A stretch of DNA of 64,000 bases from GWE2-51-13 sp942492825 (GCA_942492825.1 OW818635.1:1178001-1242000), one strand, 5' to 3'; counted from the first letter of the stretch, positions 15,870-24,134 are shown. Program-made: numbers and translations. The notes: generated by a model not told the origin, from the sequence alone.

Positions 15870-17063
15870 TTATTTCATCTTCATTCCTTTTTTAATGATA
15901 TAGACCATCGGTTTAAAGAGAGGTCCTTCCATGACGGAAGCGACTTCCTTCATCCGTTCGCTGATAACGATCCGCTGCGGACAATGCTCCTCGCATCTCC
16001 GACAACTCTGACAAAGCGACGCGTTGGCAGGTCGAACACTTAACGCACCCGTGTTTTGGATATATACGAATTTTGCGCCAAACGACGATTTATTCAAATA
16101 CTTGTCATTGTAGGCCGCAAAACACGCGGGGATATCGACGCCGTACGGACAGGGCATACAATACCCGCATCCCGTACACGGAACTTTCGTTCTCTCCAAT
16201 AAAATTTCCCGTGCTTTCGCAAATACCTCAAGCTGTGTTTCATCCAATTGGTTGGCTTGCGCTTCACTTGCGACTCGGATATTCTCTTCGACTTGCGCCA
16301 TGGAGGACATGCCGGATAAAACCAATGTCACTTCCGGATGGTTCCAGACCCAGCGTAACGCCCAATCCGCCACGCTACGTGTCGGTGTAAGATCTGCGAA
16401 ATTTCGGGTGACTTCTGTAGGTAATCCAAAAACGATTTTCCCACCGCGTAAGGGTTCCATCACGATGACCGGGATTCCTTTTTGGTGGGCATGTTTCAAC
16501 CCGACGATTCCGGCTTGGTTGTTTTCATCCAGAAAGTTGTATTGGATCTGCACGAAATCCCAATCGTACGCATCAACCAGACGAATGAATTCCGCCTGGG
16601 TGCCATGAAACGAAAACCCGAGGTTGCGGATTTCGCCGCTTTCTTTTTTAGCGCGGATCCAGTCTTCGACACCAATTTTCTTGAGTCTCTCCCACGTCGC
16701 GATATCCATCAACATATGCATCAGGTAGTAATCGATGTAGGTGGTTTGAAGACGCTGTAACTGGATGTGGAAGAGTCGATCAAAGTCGCTTTGCCTTTTC
16801 GCCAGGAAGAGCGGAAGCTTCGTCGCCACATTTACCTTCTCGCGATAACCCTTCGTTAGGATTTTTCCTAATACGGTCTCACTTTTACCGCTCTGATAGA
16901 TGTACGCCGTATCGAAATAGTTGACTCCTGACTCGATCGCTTTGATCACCATCTTTTCGGATTCGATTTCATCGATTTCGTTTCCTTTTTTCGGAAAACG
17001 CATGCATCCAAAACCTAAGATTGAAAGGGATTCCCCGTTCTTACTATTTTCGCGATGGTTCAT
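15870..17063 (-). CDS. Aldo/keto reductase with C-terminal Fe-S ferredoxin domain
   Basis: 397 aa. The N-terminal 280 residues form an AKR barrel: GFGCMRFP, then catalytic Tyr in NYFDTAYIYQ (near 52) and Lys in NVATKLPLF (near 83), with VLSGMSSMAQVEEN near the cofactor site. The tail holds two cysteine clusters, CTGCGYCMPCPYG (near 298) and CQSCRRCEEHCP (near 348), typical of the COG1453 Fe-S oxidoreductases. It probably passes electrons between a carbonyl/alcohol substrate and a low-potential carrier. The PH-domain gene ends one base upstream of its ATG. Confidence 0.9.
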   Translation of the reverse strand: MNHRENSKNGESLSILGFGCMRFPKKGNEIDEIESEKMVIKAIESGVNYFDTAYIYQSGKSETVLGKILTKGYREKVNVATKLPLFLAKRQSDFDRLFHIQLQRLQTTYIDYYLMHMLMDIATWERLKKIGVEDWIRAKKESGEIRNLGFSFHGTQAEFIRLVDAYDWDFVQIQYNFLDENNQAGIVGLKHAHQKGIPVIVMEPLRGGKIVFGLPTEVTRNFADLTPTRSVADWALRWVWNHPEVTLVLSGMSSMAQVEENIRVASEAQANQLDETQLEVFAKAREILLERTKVPCTGCGYCMPCPYGVDIPACFAAYNDKYLNKSSFGAKFVYIQNTGALSVRPANASLCQSCRRCEEHCPQRIVISERMKEVASVMEGPLFKPMVYIIKKGMKMK

Positions 17064-17711
17064 TTATTCCTTGGGCGAAAAATCATCCGATTTCGGCTGA
17101 TATTTCGTGTTGTATCCGGGGTTATCTTCCGGTCGTAGTTTATTCGGATAGTTCCAATCGGTCTTAATGTCGACCGAGACCTGCTTGATTTGTTTGAAGA
17201 CCTCATAAGGTTCGTGGATCGCGGTAAATTCACTGAAGATCGGGCGACTTCCGTTACGCGAATGCATCATCTCGCCGGTAAACGCGCGGATCGAACCGAC
17301 ATTGAACATCCGTTCCAACGGTCCGACATTGACTTCAAGGTTCTGTATTCGATCATAATCCAAGGCTTTGAAGTCGATCCCGAAGAACCCGCTCCGCAAC
17401 ATCAAGCGTTTGCTTGTGATCGCGTAGTGGGTATTGCGATGTACCAGGACCAAGCGGATCATGTTTAGGATGCTTCCGTAGAAAGGAAAGAGATGAAGCA
17501 ACATAAAGATCGTAAGGAATCCTTGAAATCCACCGAACGAGAATACTTGCATAAAGAAGAAGAAATCGAACGCACCCCAAAGCAACCCGAAAATAAGAAA
17601 CGGAATGCCGCGTGCCAGAAACGGGATAAACTCGGGTTGACCTGTCCAGTAGATGACTTCGTCATCGTCTTTGACCGCATCGAATTCAGGGGGTAATTGA
17701 TTCATGTCCAT
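17064..17711 (-). CDS. PH (bPH2 / YdbS-type) domain membrane protein
   Basis: 215 aa. Two hydrophobic segments (about 30-50 and 57-80) precede a bacterial PH domain with the usual phrases NTHYAITSKRLMLRSGFFGIDFKALDYDRIQNLEV. GGAGG lies seven bases before ATG 17711, favouring this over the ATG two codons on. Such proteins sit at the membrane with unknown roles. It is directly followed by the aldo/keto reductase gene. Confidence 0.85.
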   Translation of the reverse strand: MDMNQLPPEFDAVKDDDEVIYWTGQPEFIPFLARGIPFLIFGLLWGAFDFFFFMQVFSFGGFQGFLTIFMLLHLFPFYGSILNMIRLVLVHRNTHYAITSKRLMLRSGFFGIDFKALDYDRIQNLEVNVGPLERMFNVGSIRAFTGEMMHSRNGSRPIFSEFTAIHEPYEVFKQIKQVSVDIKTDWNYPNKLRPEDNPGYNTKYQPKSDDFSPKE

Positions 17712-17755
17712 TGGGTTTCCTCCACCGGATTAACCATCCGTTTTTCATTGATATG

Positions 17756-18235
17756 TTATACGCTTGGATAATCCAACGTACATCCATCGATTTCCAATAA
17801 TCGATCCATGTAGCGCCGGCAGACAACTTTAGTCATCGGTAAATTATGGTCGAGGTAATTGCCGCATTCGGAAGCGCTGTTGCCCGGAATTTCACCGGAG
17901 AAACCAATGATAAACTTTAACATGTCTTTAACAAGTTCATACATCGTTTCAGGATCATGCTCATTGGCAAGCAATAGATAAAACCCCGTCCGACATCCCA
18001 TCGGTCCGAAATAGACGACATCTTGTTTGAGTCCCTCGCGATTGCGCAGAAACGTCGCTCCGAGATGTTCGATCGTGTGGATCTCCGCCGTGTTTAGGAC
18101 CGGTTCCGCATTGGGTCGTGTCATCCGCAAGTCATAGGTTACGATCGATGTCTCCCAAAAGTTGTCTTGACGGGAAAGGTAGATCCCTGCGGGTAAATGT
18201 AGATGATCGACGGTGAAACTTTTGATTTTTTCCAT
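17756..18235 (-). CDS. luxS: S-ribosylhomocysteine lyase (AI-2 synthase)
   Basis: 159 aa, the normal LuxS length. It splits S-ribosylhomocysteine into homocysteine and DPD, the precursor of AI-2. The metal site is visible as HTIEHLGATFLRN (HxxEH, near 53) and CGNYLDHNL (near 123), with GPMGCRTGFYLL near 80. The true start is ATG 18235 with AAAGGA upstream; the longer frame to 18307 runs into the neighbour. It starts one base after the stop of the homocysteine methyltransferase gene, so the pair recycles the homocysteine it makes. No Pfs (MTAN) gene is nearby. Confidence 0.97.
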   Translation of the reverse strand: MEKIKSFTVDHLHLPAGIYLSRQDNFWETSIVTYDLRMTRPNAEPVLNTAEIHTIEHLGATFLRNREGLKQDVVYFGPMGCRTGFYLLLANEHDPETMYELVKDMLKFIIGFSGEIPGNSASECGNYLDHNLPMTKVVCRRYMDRLLEIDGCTLDYPSV

Positions 18236-18236
18236 A

Positions 18237-19094
18237 TTAGTTCTTTCCTTTGAAATGTGTAACAAGTGCGCGGATCGTCGTTGCGTCAGTGCCGCAACAT
18301 CCCCCAATCAACTTTACACCTTGATCGACCCACGGTGCGATTGCTTGAATGAACGTTTCGGTATCGATATGATAATGTAAGCTCCCATCGTTCTGTACAT
18401 GGGGAAGCCCCGCATTCGGTTGAATCAGGATCGGCGTGTGGCTGAATCGTAGCAGATCTTCGACGACCGGTTGTAGTTCGATCGGACCCAACGAACAGTT
18501 TGCGCCCAACGCGCTGACATGTAAGGATTCCAGTCGTTCGACCATGGTTTCCACATCGATTCCCATCAAAGTATGGCCGTTGGCGTTGAAGGTCATCGTT
18601 GCGAAGATCGGTAAATCGCTGATTTCCTTTGCGGCTTGGATACCGCAGGTGAGTTCGTCCAGATCCATGAATGTCTCAAAGAGGATGGCATCGACGTTGT
18701 CCTTGGCAATCGTGATAATTTCTCTGAAAATCGCGATCGCTTCGTCCTCGGTCAAATCACCATAAGGTTCCATCATTCTTCCAATCGGTCCGATATCCAA
18801 GACGATTGACTGTTCTTCGTTGATGCTTGCTTTCACATTCTCGATTGCGGCTAAGATGATATCAGAGAGTGAATATTCGCTGTTTTTGAAGTTATGCGCA
18901 TTGACACCGAAAGTATCCGTAAGTATAAAGTCGGCTCCGGCTTCCGCATAAGATCGATGGATCGCACGGATGACTTCCGGTTGGGTGAGATTTAGTTCTT
19001 CTAACCGAGGACGGAACGGAATCCCCATATTTAATAGACGTGTGCCCATGGCACCGTCGAAAATCCTCACGGTGGAGAGATCAAACTTTTTCAT
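18237..19094 (-). CDS. Homocysteine S-methyltransferase
   Basis: 285 aa from ATG 19094 (AAAGGGGG six bases upstream). It moves a methyl group to homocysteine to make methionine. The Zn-thiolate Cys are in GANCSLGPIEL (near 206) and the GGCCGTD motif (near 273). IFDGAMGTRLL opens the barrel. This is the single-domain BHMT/MmuM-like form, without the cobalamin or folate domains of MetH, so the donor may be S-methylmethionine or another methylated compound. Co-transcribed with luxS. Confidence 0.9.
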   Translation of the reverse strand: MKKFDLSTVRIFDGAMGTRLLNMGIPFRPRLEELNLTQPEVIRAIHRSYAEAGADFILTDTFGVNAHNFKNSEYSLSDIILAAIENVKASINEEQSIVLDIGPIGRMMEPYGDLTEDEAIAIFREIITIAKDNVDAILFETFMDLDELTCGIQAAKEISDLPIFATMTFNANGHTLMGIDVETMVERLESLHVSALGANCSLGPIELQPVVEDLLRFSHTPILIQPNAGLPHVQNDGSLHYHIDTETFIQAIAPWVDQGVKLIGGCCGTDATTIRALVTHFKGKN

Positions 19095-19111
19095 ACATGT
19101 CCCCCTTTCGA

Positions 19112-19131
19112 ATGATAACGCTATCATCATA
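19112..19131 (-). promoter_or_regulatory. -10 and inverted repeat of the methyltransferase-luxS operon
   Basis: Minus strand TATGAT (19126-19131) with a weak TTTCAC 17 bases upstream. A perfect 16-base inverted repeat ATGATA-ACGC-TATCAT (19112-19127) covers the start site and is a candidate operator. Confidence 0.55.
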
Positions 19132-19233
19132 GCACACCTCGACCCGAAGTGAAATCCGTGTTACGCAGGATTGCTTGTACTGGAATAAGATTATGTAAAT
19201 CGATGAAATCGTGACTAAAATGAGTGTTTATTT

Positions 19234-19262
19234 TTGAGAACTTGACAGAAATCCTTTATAAT
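19234..19262 (+). promoter_or_regulatory. Promoter of dhaM
   Basis: TTGAGA (19234-19239), 17-base spacer, TATAAT (19257-19262). The nearby TTGACA at 19242 is only 9 bases from the -10 and cannot be its -35. Confidence 0.75.
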
Positions 19263-19314
19263 AAAAGGGAACTCATTTTAACCGAGGTCGGGAAACAAAA
19301 GGAAGGTACACGAC

Positions 19315-19704
19315 ATGGCTAACAAATATGGAATTGTTATTTTATCCCATAGCGAATCCTTGGCGGTGGGACTGAAGGCGTTGTTGGATGAGGTCGCGCA
19401 TGACGTCGTAATCACGACGGCAGGCTCGACGTTTGACGGACGCATCGGAACAAGTTACGAAAAGATTCAAGAAGCGATCGACTCCAATCCTTACGATGAA
19501 CTCTTGGTCTTTTATGATTTGGGCAGCGCGAAGATGAATTTGGAAATCGTGCTGGACAGCACAAGTAAAAAAATCCACGTCATGGATTGCGCGTTGGTTG
19601 AAGGCGCGTACGTCGCCGCGGCGATGCTTGGCGCCGAACAGAGTTTCGAGGCGGTCATGGCCGAACTTAAGCCGTTGATGATTAAAGCGTTGAGCGATAT
19701 CTAA
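19315..19704 (+). CDS. dhaM: PTS-dependent dihydroxyacetone kinase phosphotransferase subunit DhaM
   Basis: 129 aa, a single EIIA-mannose-like domain as in Gram-positive DhaM. The phosphorylated His is in VILSHSESLA near residue 11. GSTFDGRIGTS and LLVFYDLGSAKMNLEI are family phrases. It carries phosphate from HPr to ADP bound on DhaL, and DhaL then phosphorylates the ketose on DhaK. It is transcribed alone from its own promoter, convergent to the rpiB-like gene of the dha cluster. Confidence 0.95.
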   Translation: MANKYGIVILSHSESLAVGLKALLDEVAHDVVITTAGSTFDGRIGTSYEKIQEAIDSNPYDELLVFYDLGSAKMNLEIVLDSTSKKIHVMDCALVEGAYVAAAMLGAEQSFEAVMAELKPLMIKALSDI

Positions 19705-19711
19705 GCAAACA

Positions 19712-19745
19712 AAAAGCATCCGAATCAATTCATCGGATGCTTTTC
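19712..19745. terminator. Bidirectional terminator between dhaM and the rpiB-like gene
   Basis: A 12-bp stem (19712-19723 with 19733-19744; core GCATCCGA/TCGGATGC) flanked by A on the left and T on the right, serving both convergent genes. Confidence 0.85.
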
Positions 19746-19751
19746 TTTCGC

Positions 19752-20201
19752 TTATTTGTGGAACTGAGCGTCGATTTCAATCATCCGATCGACTTTCGAT
19801 TGGGAGCGTCCGCCTGCGAATTCCGACGCCAACCAAGCATCCACCAACATCAAGGCGAGACTGTAACCGATGACTTGGGCACCCATCGTCAAGATATGGG
19901 CATCGTTGCTTTTCCGAGAACGTTCTGCGGAATACACATCGTGGCAACACGCCGCACGTACACCCGGGACTTTATTGGCGGTGATCGCCATTCCGATTCC
20001 GGTACCGCAAATCAAAATCCCACGTTCGAATTTCTTCGCCGCGATATCTTGCGCAACCGCCAACGCAACATCCGGATAGAGAACTTTTTCGTCCGGACCG
20101 CAGCCGTAATCCACGACTTCGATCCCTTTTTCTTCAAGATGCTTAATCACGATCATTTTGAGTGAGTAAGCGACTTCATCACATCCGATTCCGATTTTCA
20201 T
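19752..20201 (-). CDS. RpiB/LacAB family isomerase (candidate erythrulose-4-phosphate isomerase)
   Basis: 149 aa. The RpiB fold is clear from IGIGCDEVAYSLK, the catalytic Cys in ILICGTGIGMAITANK (near 66) and CHDVYSAERSRKSNDA (near 99). Classical RpiB has GxDHAG at the N-terminus; here it is CDEVAY, so the substrate-site His is Glu. This change and the dha/tpi neighbours suggest the DerI/EryI branch, which interconverts D-erythrulose-4-P and D-erythrose-4-P. Ribose-5-phosphate isomerase remains possible. Start is 11 bases after the tpi-like stop. Confidence 0.82.
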   Translation of the reverse strand: MKIGIGCDEVAYSLKMIVIKHLEEKGIEVVDYGCGPDEKVLYPDVALAVAQDIAAKKFERGILICGTGIGMAITANKVPGVRAACCHDVYSAERSRKSNDAHILTMGAQVIGYSLALMLVDAWLASEFAGGRSQSKVDRMIEIDAQFHK

Positions 20202-20212
20202 GGGAGATCTCC

Positions 20213-20992
20213 TTATTTTTGTTTTTTGCCAAACTCATTGGCTACATTCACTATAGACGCATAATTCTCGGCTGTTAAAGCGAAACGCCCGGTAAATAAT
20301 CCGTCAACATCTTCTTGTGATAACAGTTCTTTCGAATTCTCAAGCTTCACGGACCCGCCATAAATGATGCGGATCGTATCCGCCGCTTTATCGCCATAGT
20401 TCTCCCGAACGACATTTCGGATGAACCGATGCGTTTCTTGGACATAATCGGCGCTGGCGCCTTCCTGTTGGCCGATCGCCCATACCGGTTCATAAGCGAA
20501 AATCACTTGCTCGACTTGTTGAGGCGTCAATCCGTCAAGTGTCCATAAAACCTGGGTTTTTATACGGACTCTTCCGACATTTTCATCTTTCTCGATTTTG
20601 GATTCGCCGATGCATACCAGCGGTGTCATTCCGTATTTGAAGCACAGTTTTACTTTACGGTTGACGTTATGATCGGTTTCGTTAAAGTTGGCCCGACGTT
20701 CCGCATGTCCAAGCTCGACGATATTGACGTTAAGTTCGGCCAAGGTCGGTGCGGGAACTTCGCCTGTATACGCACCATAATCCGTAAATGCCATGTTTTG
20801 CGCACCCAGTCCGATCCCGCTGCCTTTCAATAAGTTTGACATATGTTCGATCCAAGGGAATGTTGGAATCAAGAACATGTCGACATTCTTAAATTCCCTT
20901 GTCAATTCAACAATACTCATTGTGAGATCATCGACCTCGGCACGGGTATTGATGTGCATTTTCCAACTTGAACCTACGATTTTTCTACGCAT
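20213..20992 (-). CDS. Triosephosphate-isomerase-like protein (candidate L-erythrulose-1-phosphate isomerase)
   Basis: 259 aa TIM barrel with the full catalytic set: Lys in GSSWKMHINT (near 11), His in ELGHAERR (near 95) and Glu in YEPVWAIG (near 167), plus YGGSVK for phosphate binding. The N-terminus GSSWKMH replaces the GNWKMN of glycolytic TpiA, as in the EryH/LerI paralogs of erythritol and erythrulose pathways. RBS GGAGGTGA. A hairpin separates it from dhaL. Ordinary triosephosphate isomerase is the alternative. Confidence 0.82.
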   Translation of the reverse strand: MRRKIVGSSWKMHINTRAEVDDLTMSIVELTREFKNVDMFLIPTFPWIEHMSNLLKGSGIGLGAQNMAFTDYGAYTGEVPAPTLAELNVNIVELGHAERRANFNETDHNVNRKVKLCFKYGMTPLVCIGESKIEKDENVGRVRIKTQVLWTLDGLTPQQVEQVIFAYEPVWAIGQQEGASADYVQETHRFIRNVVRENYGDKAADTIRIIYGGSVKLENSKELLSQEDVDGLFTGRFALTAENYASIVNVANEFGKKQK

Positions 20993-21034
20993 GGATTCAC
21001 CTCCGGCTTTCTATGAATGCGGTTACAAACGGTA

Positions 21035-21070
21035 AAAGTAAAGAATCACTGCGCCGAAGCGCAGTGATTT
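21035..21070 (-). terminator. Hairpin, probable partial terminator between dhaL and the tpi-like gene
   Basis: An 11-bp perfect stem AATCACTGCGC/GCGCAGTGATT with a TTCG loop on the minus strand, followed by CTTTACTTTT. The T run is interrupted, so read-through into the isomerase genes is likely. Confidence 0.6.
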
Positions 21071-21074
21071 GGGT

Positions 21075-21728
21075 TTAAGCGAATTTCTTCTTTAGGTTAT
21101 CGTAGAAGATTTCGAAGATCATGGTTGTCGAAGCGGCACCCGGATCCATGTGACCGATCGCTCTTTCGCCAAGGCGGACGGATCTGCCCTTCTTCGCGAT
21201 CAGAGGAATCGTCGCGTCGCGGCCCTGCGCACAGGCGTCCACGGCTTTCTTGAATGCGATCAACGGTTCATCCCCGGCTTCGGTCGCCAAGGTCAACGCG
21301 TTCAACGCAGGACGCATGGCATCGACCATCGTTTTATCGAAGAGAACGGCTTTCCCGCGGGTTTCAATCAGCTCGACTCCGCTTTTGAACATCTTCACGA
21401 ATTCGTCGAAGGTGACTTCGTCCTTGTTTTCCGCCGGTTCTCCAAACTTCTGGAAGAAACCGCCATAGAGAGGTCCAGCAGCTCCGCCGACTTTCCCGAG
21501 CAGTGTCATGCCGACCTTCTTGAAGAAAACGGTCAGATTTTCGTTTTCCCATTCAGGAAGTCTTTTCGTAACTTCTCTAAACCCGATCGATAGGTTGATT
21601 CCATGGTCGGCATCGCCGATCGAGGAATCCAAACCGGTCAGATAGTCACGTTCGCGTTCAGCCATTTCGGCCAAGTCTTTGACGACTTGGATGAAATAAG
21701 CTCTGTCTAACACATAGTTTTCGTACAT
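21075..21728 (-). CDS. dhaL: Dihydroxyacetone kinase ADP-binding subunit DhaL
   Basis: 217 aa. DhaL holds ADP through two Mg2+ ions bound by Asp residues in LTGLDSSIGDADHGINL (near 30-45); GKVGGAAGPLYGGFF (near 80) and HMDPGAASTTMIFE (near 200) complete the site. It is phosphorylated by DhaM and passes phosphate to the ketose on DhaK. The gene follows dhaK after 46 bases, in the same operon. The ketose could be dihydroxyacetone or L-erythrulose. Confidence 0.95.
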   Translation of the reverse strand: MYENYVLDRAYFIQVVKDLAEMAERERDYLTGLDSSIGDADHGINLSIGFREVTKRLPEWENENLTVFFKKVGMTLLGKVGGAAGPLYGGFFQKFGEPAENKDEVTFDEFVKMFKSGVELIETRGKAVLFDKTMVDAMRPALNALTLATEAGDEPLIAFKKAVDACAQGRDATIPLIAKKGRSVRLGERAIGHMDPGAASTTMIFEIFYDNLKKKFA

Positions 21729-21774
21729 TGAGTTTCTCCTTCACAGATGCACTTCGACACGTCTACGCAAAGTA

Positions 21775-22770
21775 CTATTTCGTTACGAAGTACGGAGCGT
21801 TGGTCGGAACGTCGATGTAATCTTTCAATTCTTTGTCAACCTTCAACAAGGTGATCGAGGAACCCGGCATATTCATCGTCGAAGCATAGGAACCGACGAA
21901 CGATTTGTGGACTTTGACGCCGAGGTCTTCAAGGATGTGGGAAGCTTTGCGGTACATAACGAACAAATCCATTAACGGGGTCGCGCCGAGGCTATTGACC
22001 AAGACATCGACTTCGTCGCCGGCTTTCAAGCCGAGTTCAGGAACCAATACATCCATGATTTCGGTAACGACCGCATCCGCGGGTTCCGTTTTGCCTCTTC
22101 TGACGCCCGGTTCGCCATGGATGCCCATGCCGATTTCCATATCGCCAGATTCCATTTCAAACATTTCTTTCGCGGTGGTCGGATGTTCGGCAGCACCTAA
22201 GGCTACGCCCATCGTCGCGCAGTTCGCGTTGGCTTTTTTGGCAGCCGCGACGACTCCGTCAAGATCCAAACCTTTTTCGGCGGCAGCAGCGGCAACTTTG
22301 AAGACAAAGAAGTCGCCCGCGATACCGCGGCGTTCTTCGACGTTTTTCGAAGAGATGACATCGTCGGTAACCAATACGGTTTCGACTCTGATTCCATCAT
22401 CCGCGGCCATTTCGGCGCCGATGTCGAAGTTCAAAACGTCGCCGGCATAGTTTCCGTATAAGTAGATGCAACCTTTGCCTGCGTCAACAGCTTTAACGGC
22501 GTTGTAGCAAGGTTCCGGTGACGGTGAAGTGTTGATGTTACCGATGACCGCGGCATCCGCGAAACCATCGCCGACATATCCTAAGAACAACGGTTCATGA
22601 CCCGAGCCACCGCCGACGATAACGCCGACTTTGTCTTTCTTCGGGGCATTTTTGCTGACGACGACGCGACCGTCGTGTTCCAACAATTTGACTTTATCCG
22701 GGAAAGCTCTGGTATAACCTTCTAACATTTCCTCTACGATTTCATACGGATCATTGATTAGTCTTCTCAT
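21775..22770 (-). CDS. dhaK: Dihydroxyacetone kinase substrate-binding subunit DhaK
   Basis: 331 aa from ATG 22770, chosen for AGGAGG nine bases upstream. DhaK binds the ketose as a hemiaminal on His; here the His is in EIGMGIHGEPGVRRG (near 214). VGVIVGGGSGHEPLFLGYVGDGFADAAVIG (near 45) is the ligand loop. LVNSLGATPLMDLFVMYRK closes the fold. First gene of dhaK-dhaL-tpi-rpiB. Paralogs of DhaK in tetritol pathways (LerK type) use L-erythrulose, and the isomerases next door favour that reading. Confidence 0.93.
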   Translation of the reverse strand: MRRLINDPYEIVEEMLEGYTRAFPDKVKLLEHDGRVVVSKNAPKKDKVGVIVGGGSGHEPLFLGYVGDGFADAAVIGNINTSPSPEPCYNAVKAVDAGKGCIYLYGNYAGDVLNFDIGAEMAADDGIRVETVLVTDDVISSKNVEERRGIAGDFFVFKVAAAAAEKGLDLDGVVAAAKKANANCATMGVALGAAEHPTTAKEMFEMESGDMEIGMGIHGEPGVRRGKTEPADAVVTEIMDVLVPELGLKAGDEVDVLVNSLGATPLMDLFVMYRKASHILEDLGVKVHKSFVGSYASTMNMPGSSITLLKVDKELKDYIDVPTNAPYFVTK

Positions 22771-23002
22771 TAAATTGTTCCTCCTAGGTTTAATGTTTTT
22801 TAATCGATAGTCACTTGTAAAAGAAAGCAAGAATTGAAGATCGGATCGTTCGTTATTTCCTTATTTCCAGCCCTCCTTCGGTGAATGATGTTTTATGAAC
22901 CTGAGTTTTATCGCTTCGCATTTCCACCCGATAAAACCTCATTTGTCCCAAATTCCAATGCATCTAGTGCGTTGTTAACATATCGGATACTTCTTCGATT
23001 TA

Positions 23003-23032
23003 GTGTTTCTTGCTTTTGTTTGGTGTTTCTTG
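23003..23032 (-). repeat. Two direct repeats at the dhaK start site (candidate operator)
   Basis: Plus strand GTGTTTCTTG occurs at 23003-23012 and 23023-23032, exactly 20 bases (two helical turns) apart. It lies just downstream of the predicted dhaK transcription start. T-rich direct repeats of this kind are typical DeoR-family operators. A DeoR gene is at 28.5-29.3 kb. Confidence 0.55.
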
Positions 23033-23047
23033 TTTGTCTATACGTTT

Positions 23048-23076
23048 ATGATACCCTTTTCGACTTGTGTATTCAA
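23048..23076 (-). promoter_or_regulatory. Promoter of the dhaK operon
   Basis: Minus strand TTGAAT (23071-23076), 17-base spacer, TATCAT (23048-23053). The 5' leader would be about 270 bases, with no riboswitch I can recognise between 22771 and 22990. Confidence 0.7.
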
Positions 23077-23077
23077 G

Positions 23078-23091
23078 TGTAAGCGGAAACA
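23078..23091 (+). promoter_or_regulatory. cre-like box upstream of dhaK
   Basis: TGTAAGCGGAAACA fits the CcpA site TGNAARCGNWWWCA at every position. It directly abuts the -35 of the dhaK promoter. Confidence 0.6.
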
Positions 23092-23133
23092 TTTTTGAAA
23101 GGTTCATCATCTCTTCACTTTTGATACGAAAAC

Positions 23134-24093
23134 TTAGCGATTTTCGTCTTTCTTGGCCATGTTTCTGATCAAATTCAAGGCATCTTCACGTACGCTTCGC
23201 TTACGGATGTCGAATTTTTCCAACGGGTCCGGTCCACGGACAACCGTACGAACGACTTGTAAGATTCCATCCATGTTGGACTTCACCCACCAACGCACGA
23301 TTCGAACTTTTCCATACTCGATTTCCAACGCCGTCATGCTGGTCGGATAAATGCAACAGCCGGTATTAAAATAGGGAAGTTCCTTTTCACGGGGATATTT
23401 CAAGCGGTGGGTATGTCCGCAGATCAACATTTTCTGTCGGGCTTCGATCCACTTGACATAGTTCTTTTCGATTTTATGTCGTTTGTTTTCACTGCTGACC
23501 GGACTGGAAGGATTCTGAAATCCGGCTGAATGCAAGAATCGCCAAAAGTACTTCAAAGACATCATGGTGAAAAACCAGAATTGGTCGTTGGGGGCATCGC
23601 CTTGATGACCGTGTACGATGAAGATCTCTTGTCCGGTGTCTTGGTGTTTTAGCACGACGGATTCGATCGGTTTGAGTCCTTTGAAAAAATCATTCACTTC
23701 TCCGGAATACTCATCCACATCCCGATATACGTTCTTCTCGACGTATTTCATATCGTTGAGATAAATATTATGGTTTCCGTAAAGCAAAATGAATCGATCT
23801 TCATCGAAAAACCTTTGGATCGCGTCATAAGCTTCGTGGTGCGCGTTGCGGATATCTTTGAACTTAGGATGCTCCCAAAGTTCATCGCCATCGCCGGCTT
23901 CAATCAATACATATCCATGGTCGAAGTAAAAATCCATCGCATAAAGAAACGTATTCTGGTTTTTCGTAAACTCATCGGAAAGATTCCCGTTTCCGCGGTG
24001 ACAATCACTTATGATGACATATTTCGAACCGTCGTCGATCAATTCCACCTTTGCGTTTCGATACGCTTGGTCAAGTCGTTGAATCGTGCGCAT
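23134..24093 (-). CDS. Calcineurin-like metallophosphoesterase
   Basis: 319 aa. Metal-binding motifs in order: ISDCHRGNGN (near 29), EAGDGDELWE (near 62), LLYGNHNIYL (near 100), HGHQGD (near 162) and ICGHTHRLKYP (near 223). DCH replaces the usual DxH, as in UDP-2,3-diacylglucosamine pyrophosphatase-like and related enzymes. No signal peptide. Substrate unknown; phosphodiester or diphosphate hydrolysis is expected. RBS GGGAGG. Confidence 0.88.
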   Translation of the reverse strand: MRTIQRLDQAYRNAKVELIDDGSKYVIISDCHRGNGNLSDEFTKNQNTFLYAMDFYFDHGYVLIEAGDGDELWEHPKFKDIRNAHHEAYDAIQRFFDEDRFILLYGNHNIYLNDMKYVEKNVYRDVDEYSGEVNDFFKGLKPIESVVLKHQDTGQEIFIVHGHQGDAPNDQFWFFTMMSLKYFWRFLHSAGFQNPSSPVSSENKRHKIEKNYVKWIEARQKMLICGHTHRLKYPREKELPYFNTGCCIYPTSMTALEIEYGKVRIVRWWVKSNMDGILQVVRTVVRGPDPLEKFDIRKRSVREDALNLIRNMAKKDENR

Positions 24094-24134
24094 ACATGTC
24101 CTCCCTTCGCTTTACTGATCAACCATCCTCTCTA

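Noticed and set aside
17720..17745. GGAT/ATCC hairpin followed by GTTTTT on the plus strand
   Set aside because: No plus-strand gene ends there, and on the minus strand no T run follows, so it is not a usable terminator for the leftward PH gene or luxS.
19242..19247. TTGACA as -35 of dhaM
   Set aside because: Only 9 bases from TATAAT; TTGAGA at 19234-19239 has the correct 17-base spacing.
22771..22997. Riboswitch in the dhaK leader
   Set aside because: The leader is long, but I could find no conserved riboswitch core or terminator/antiterminator pair.
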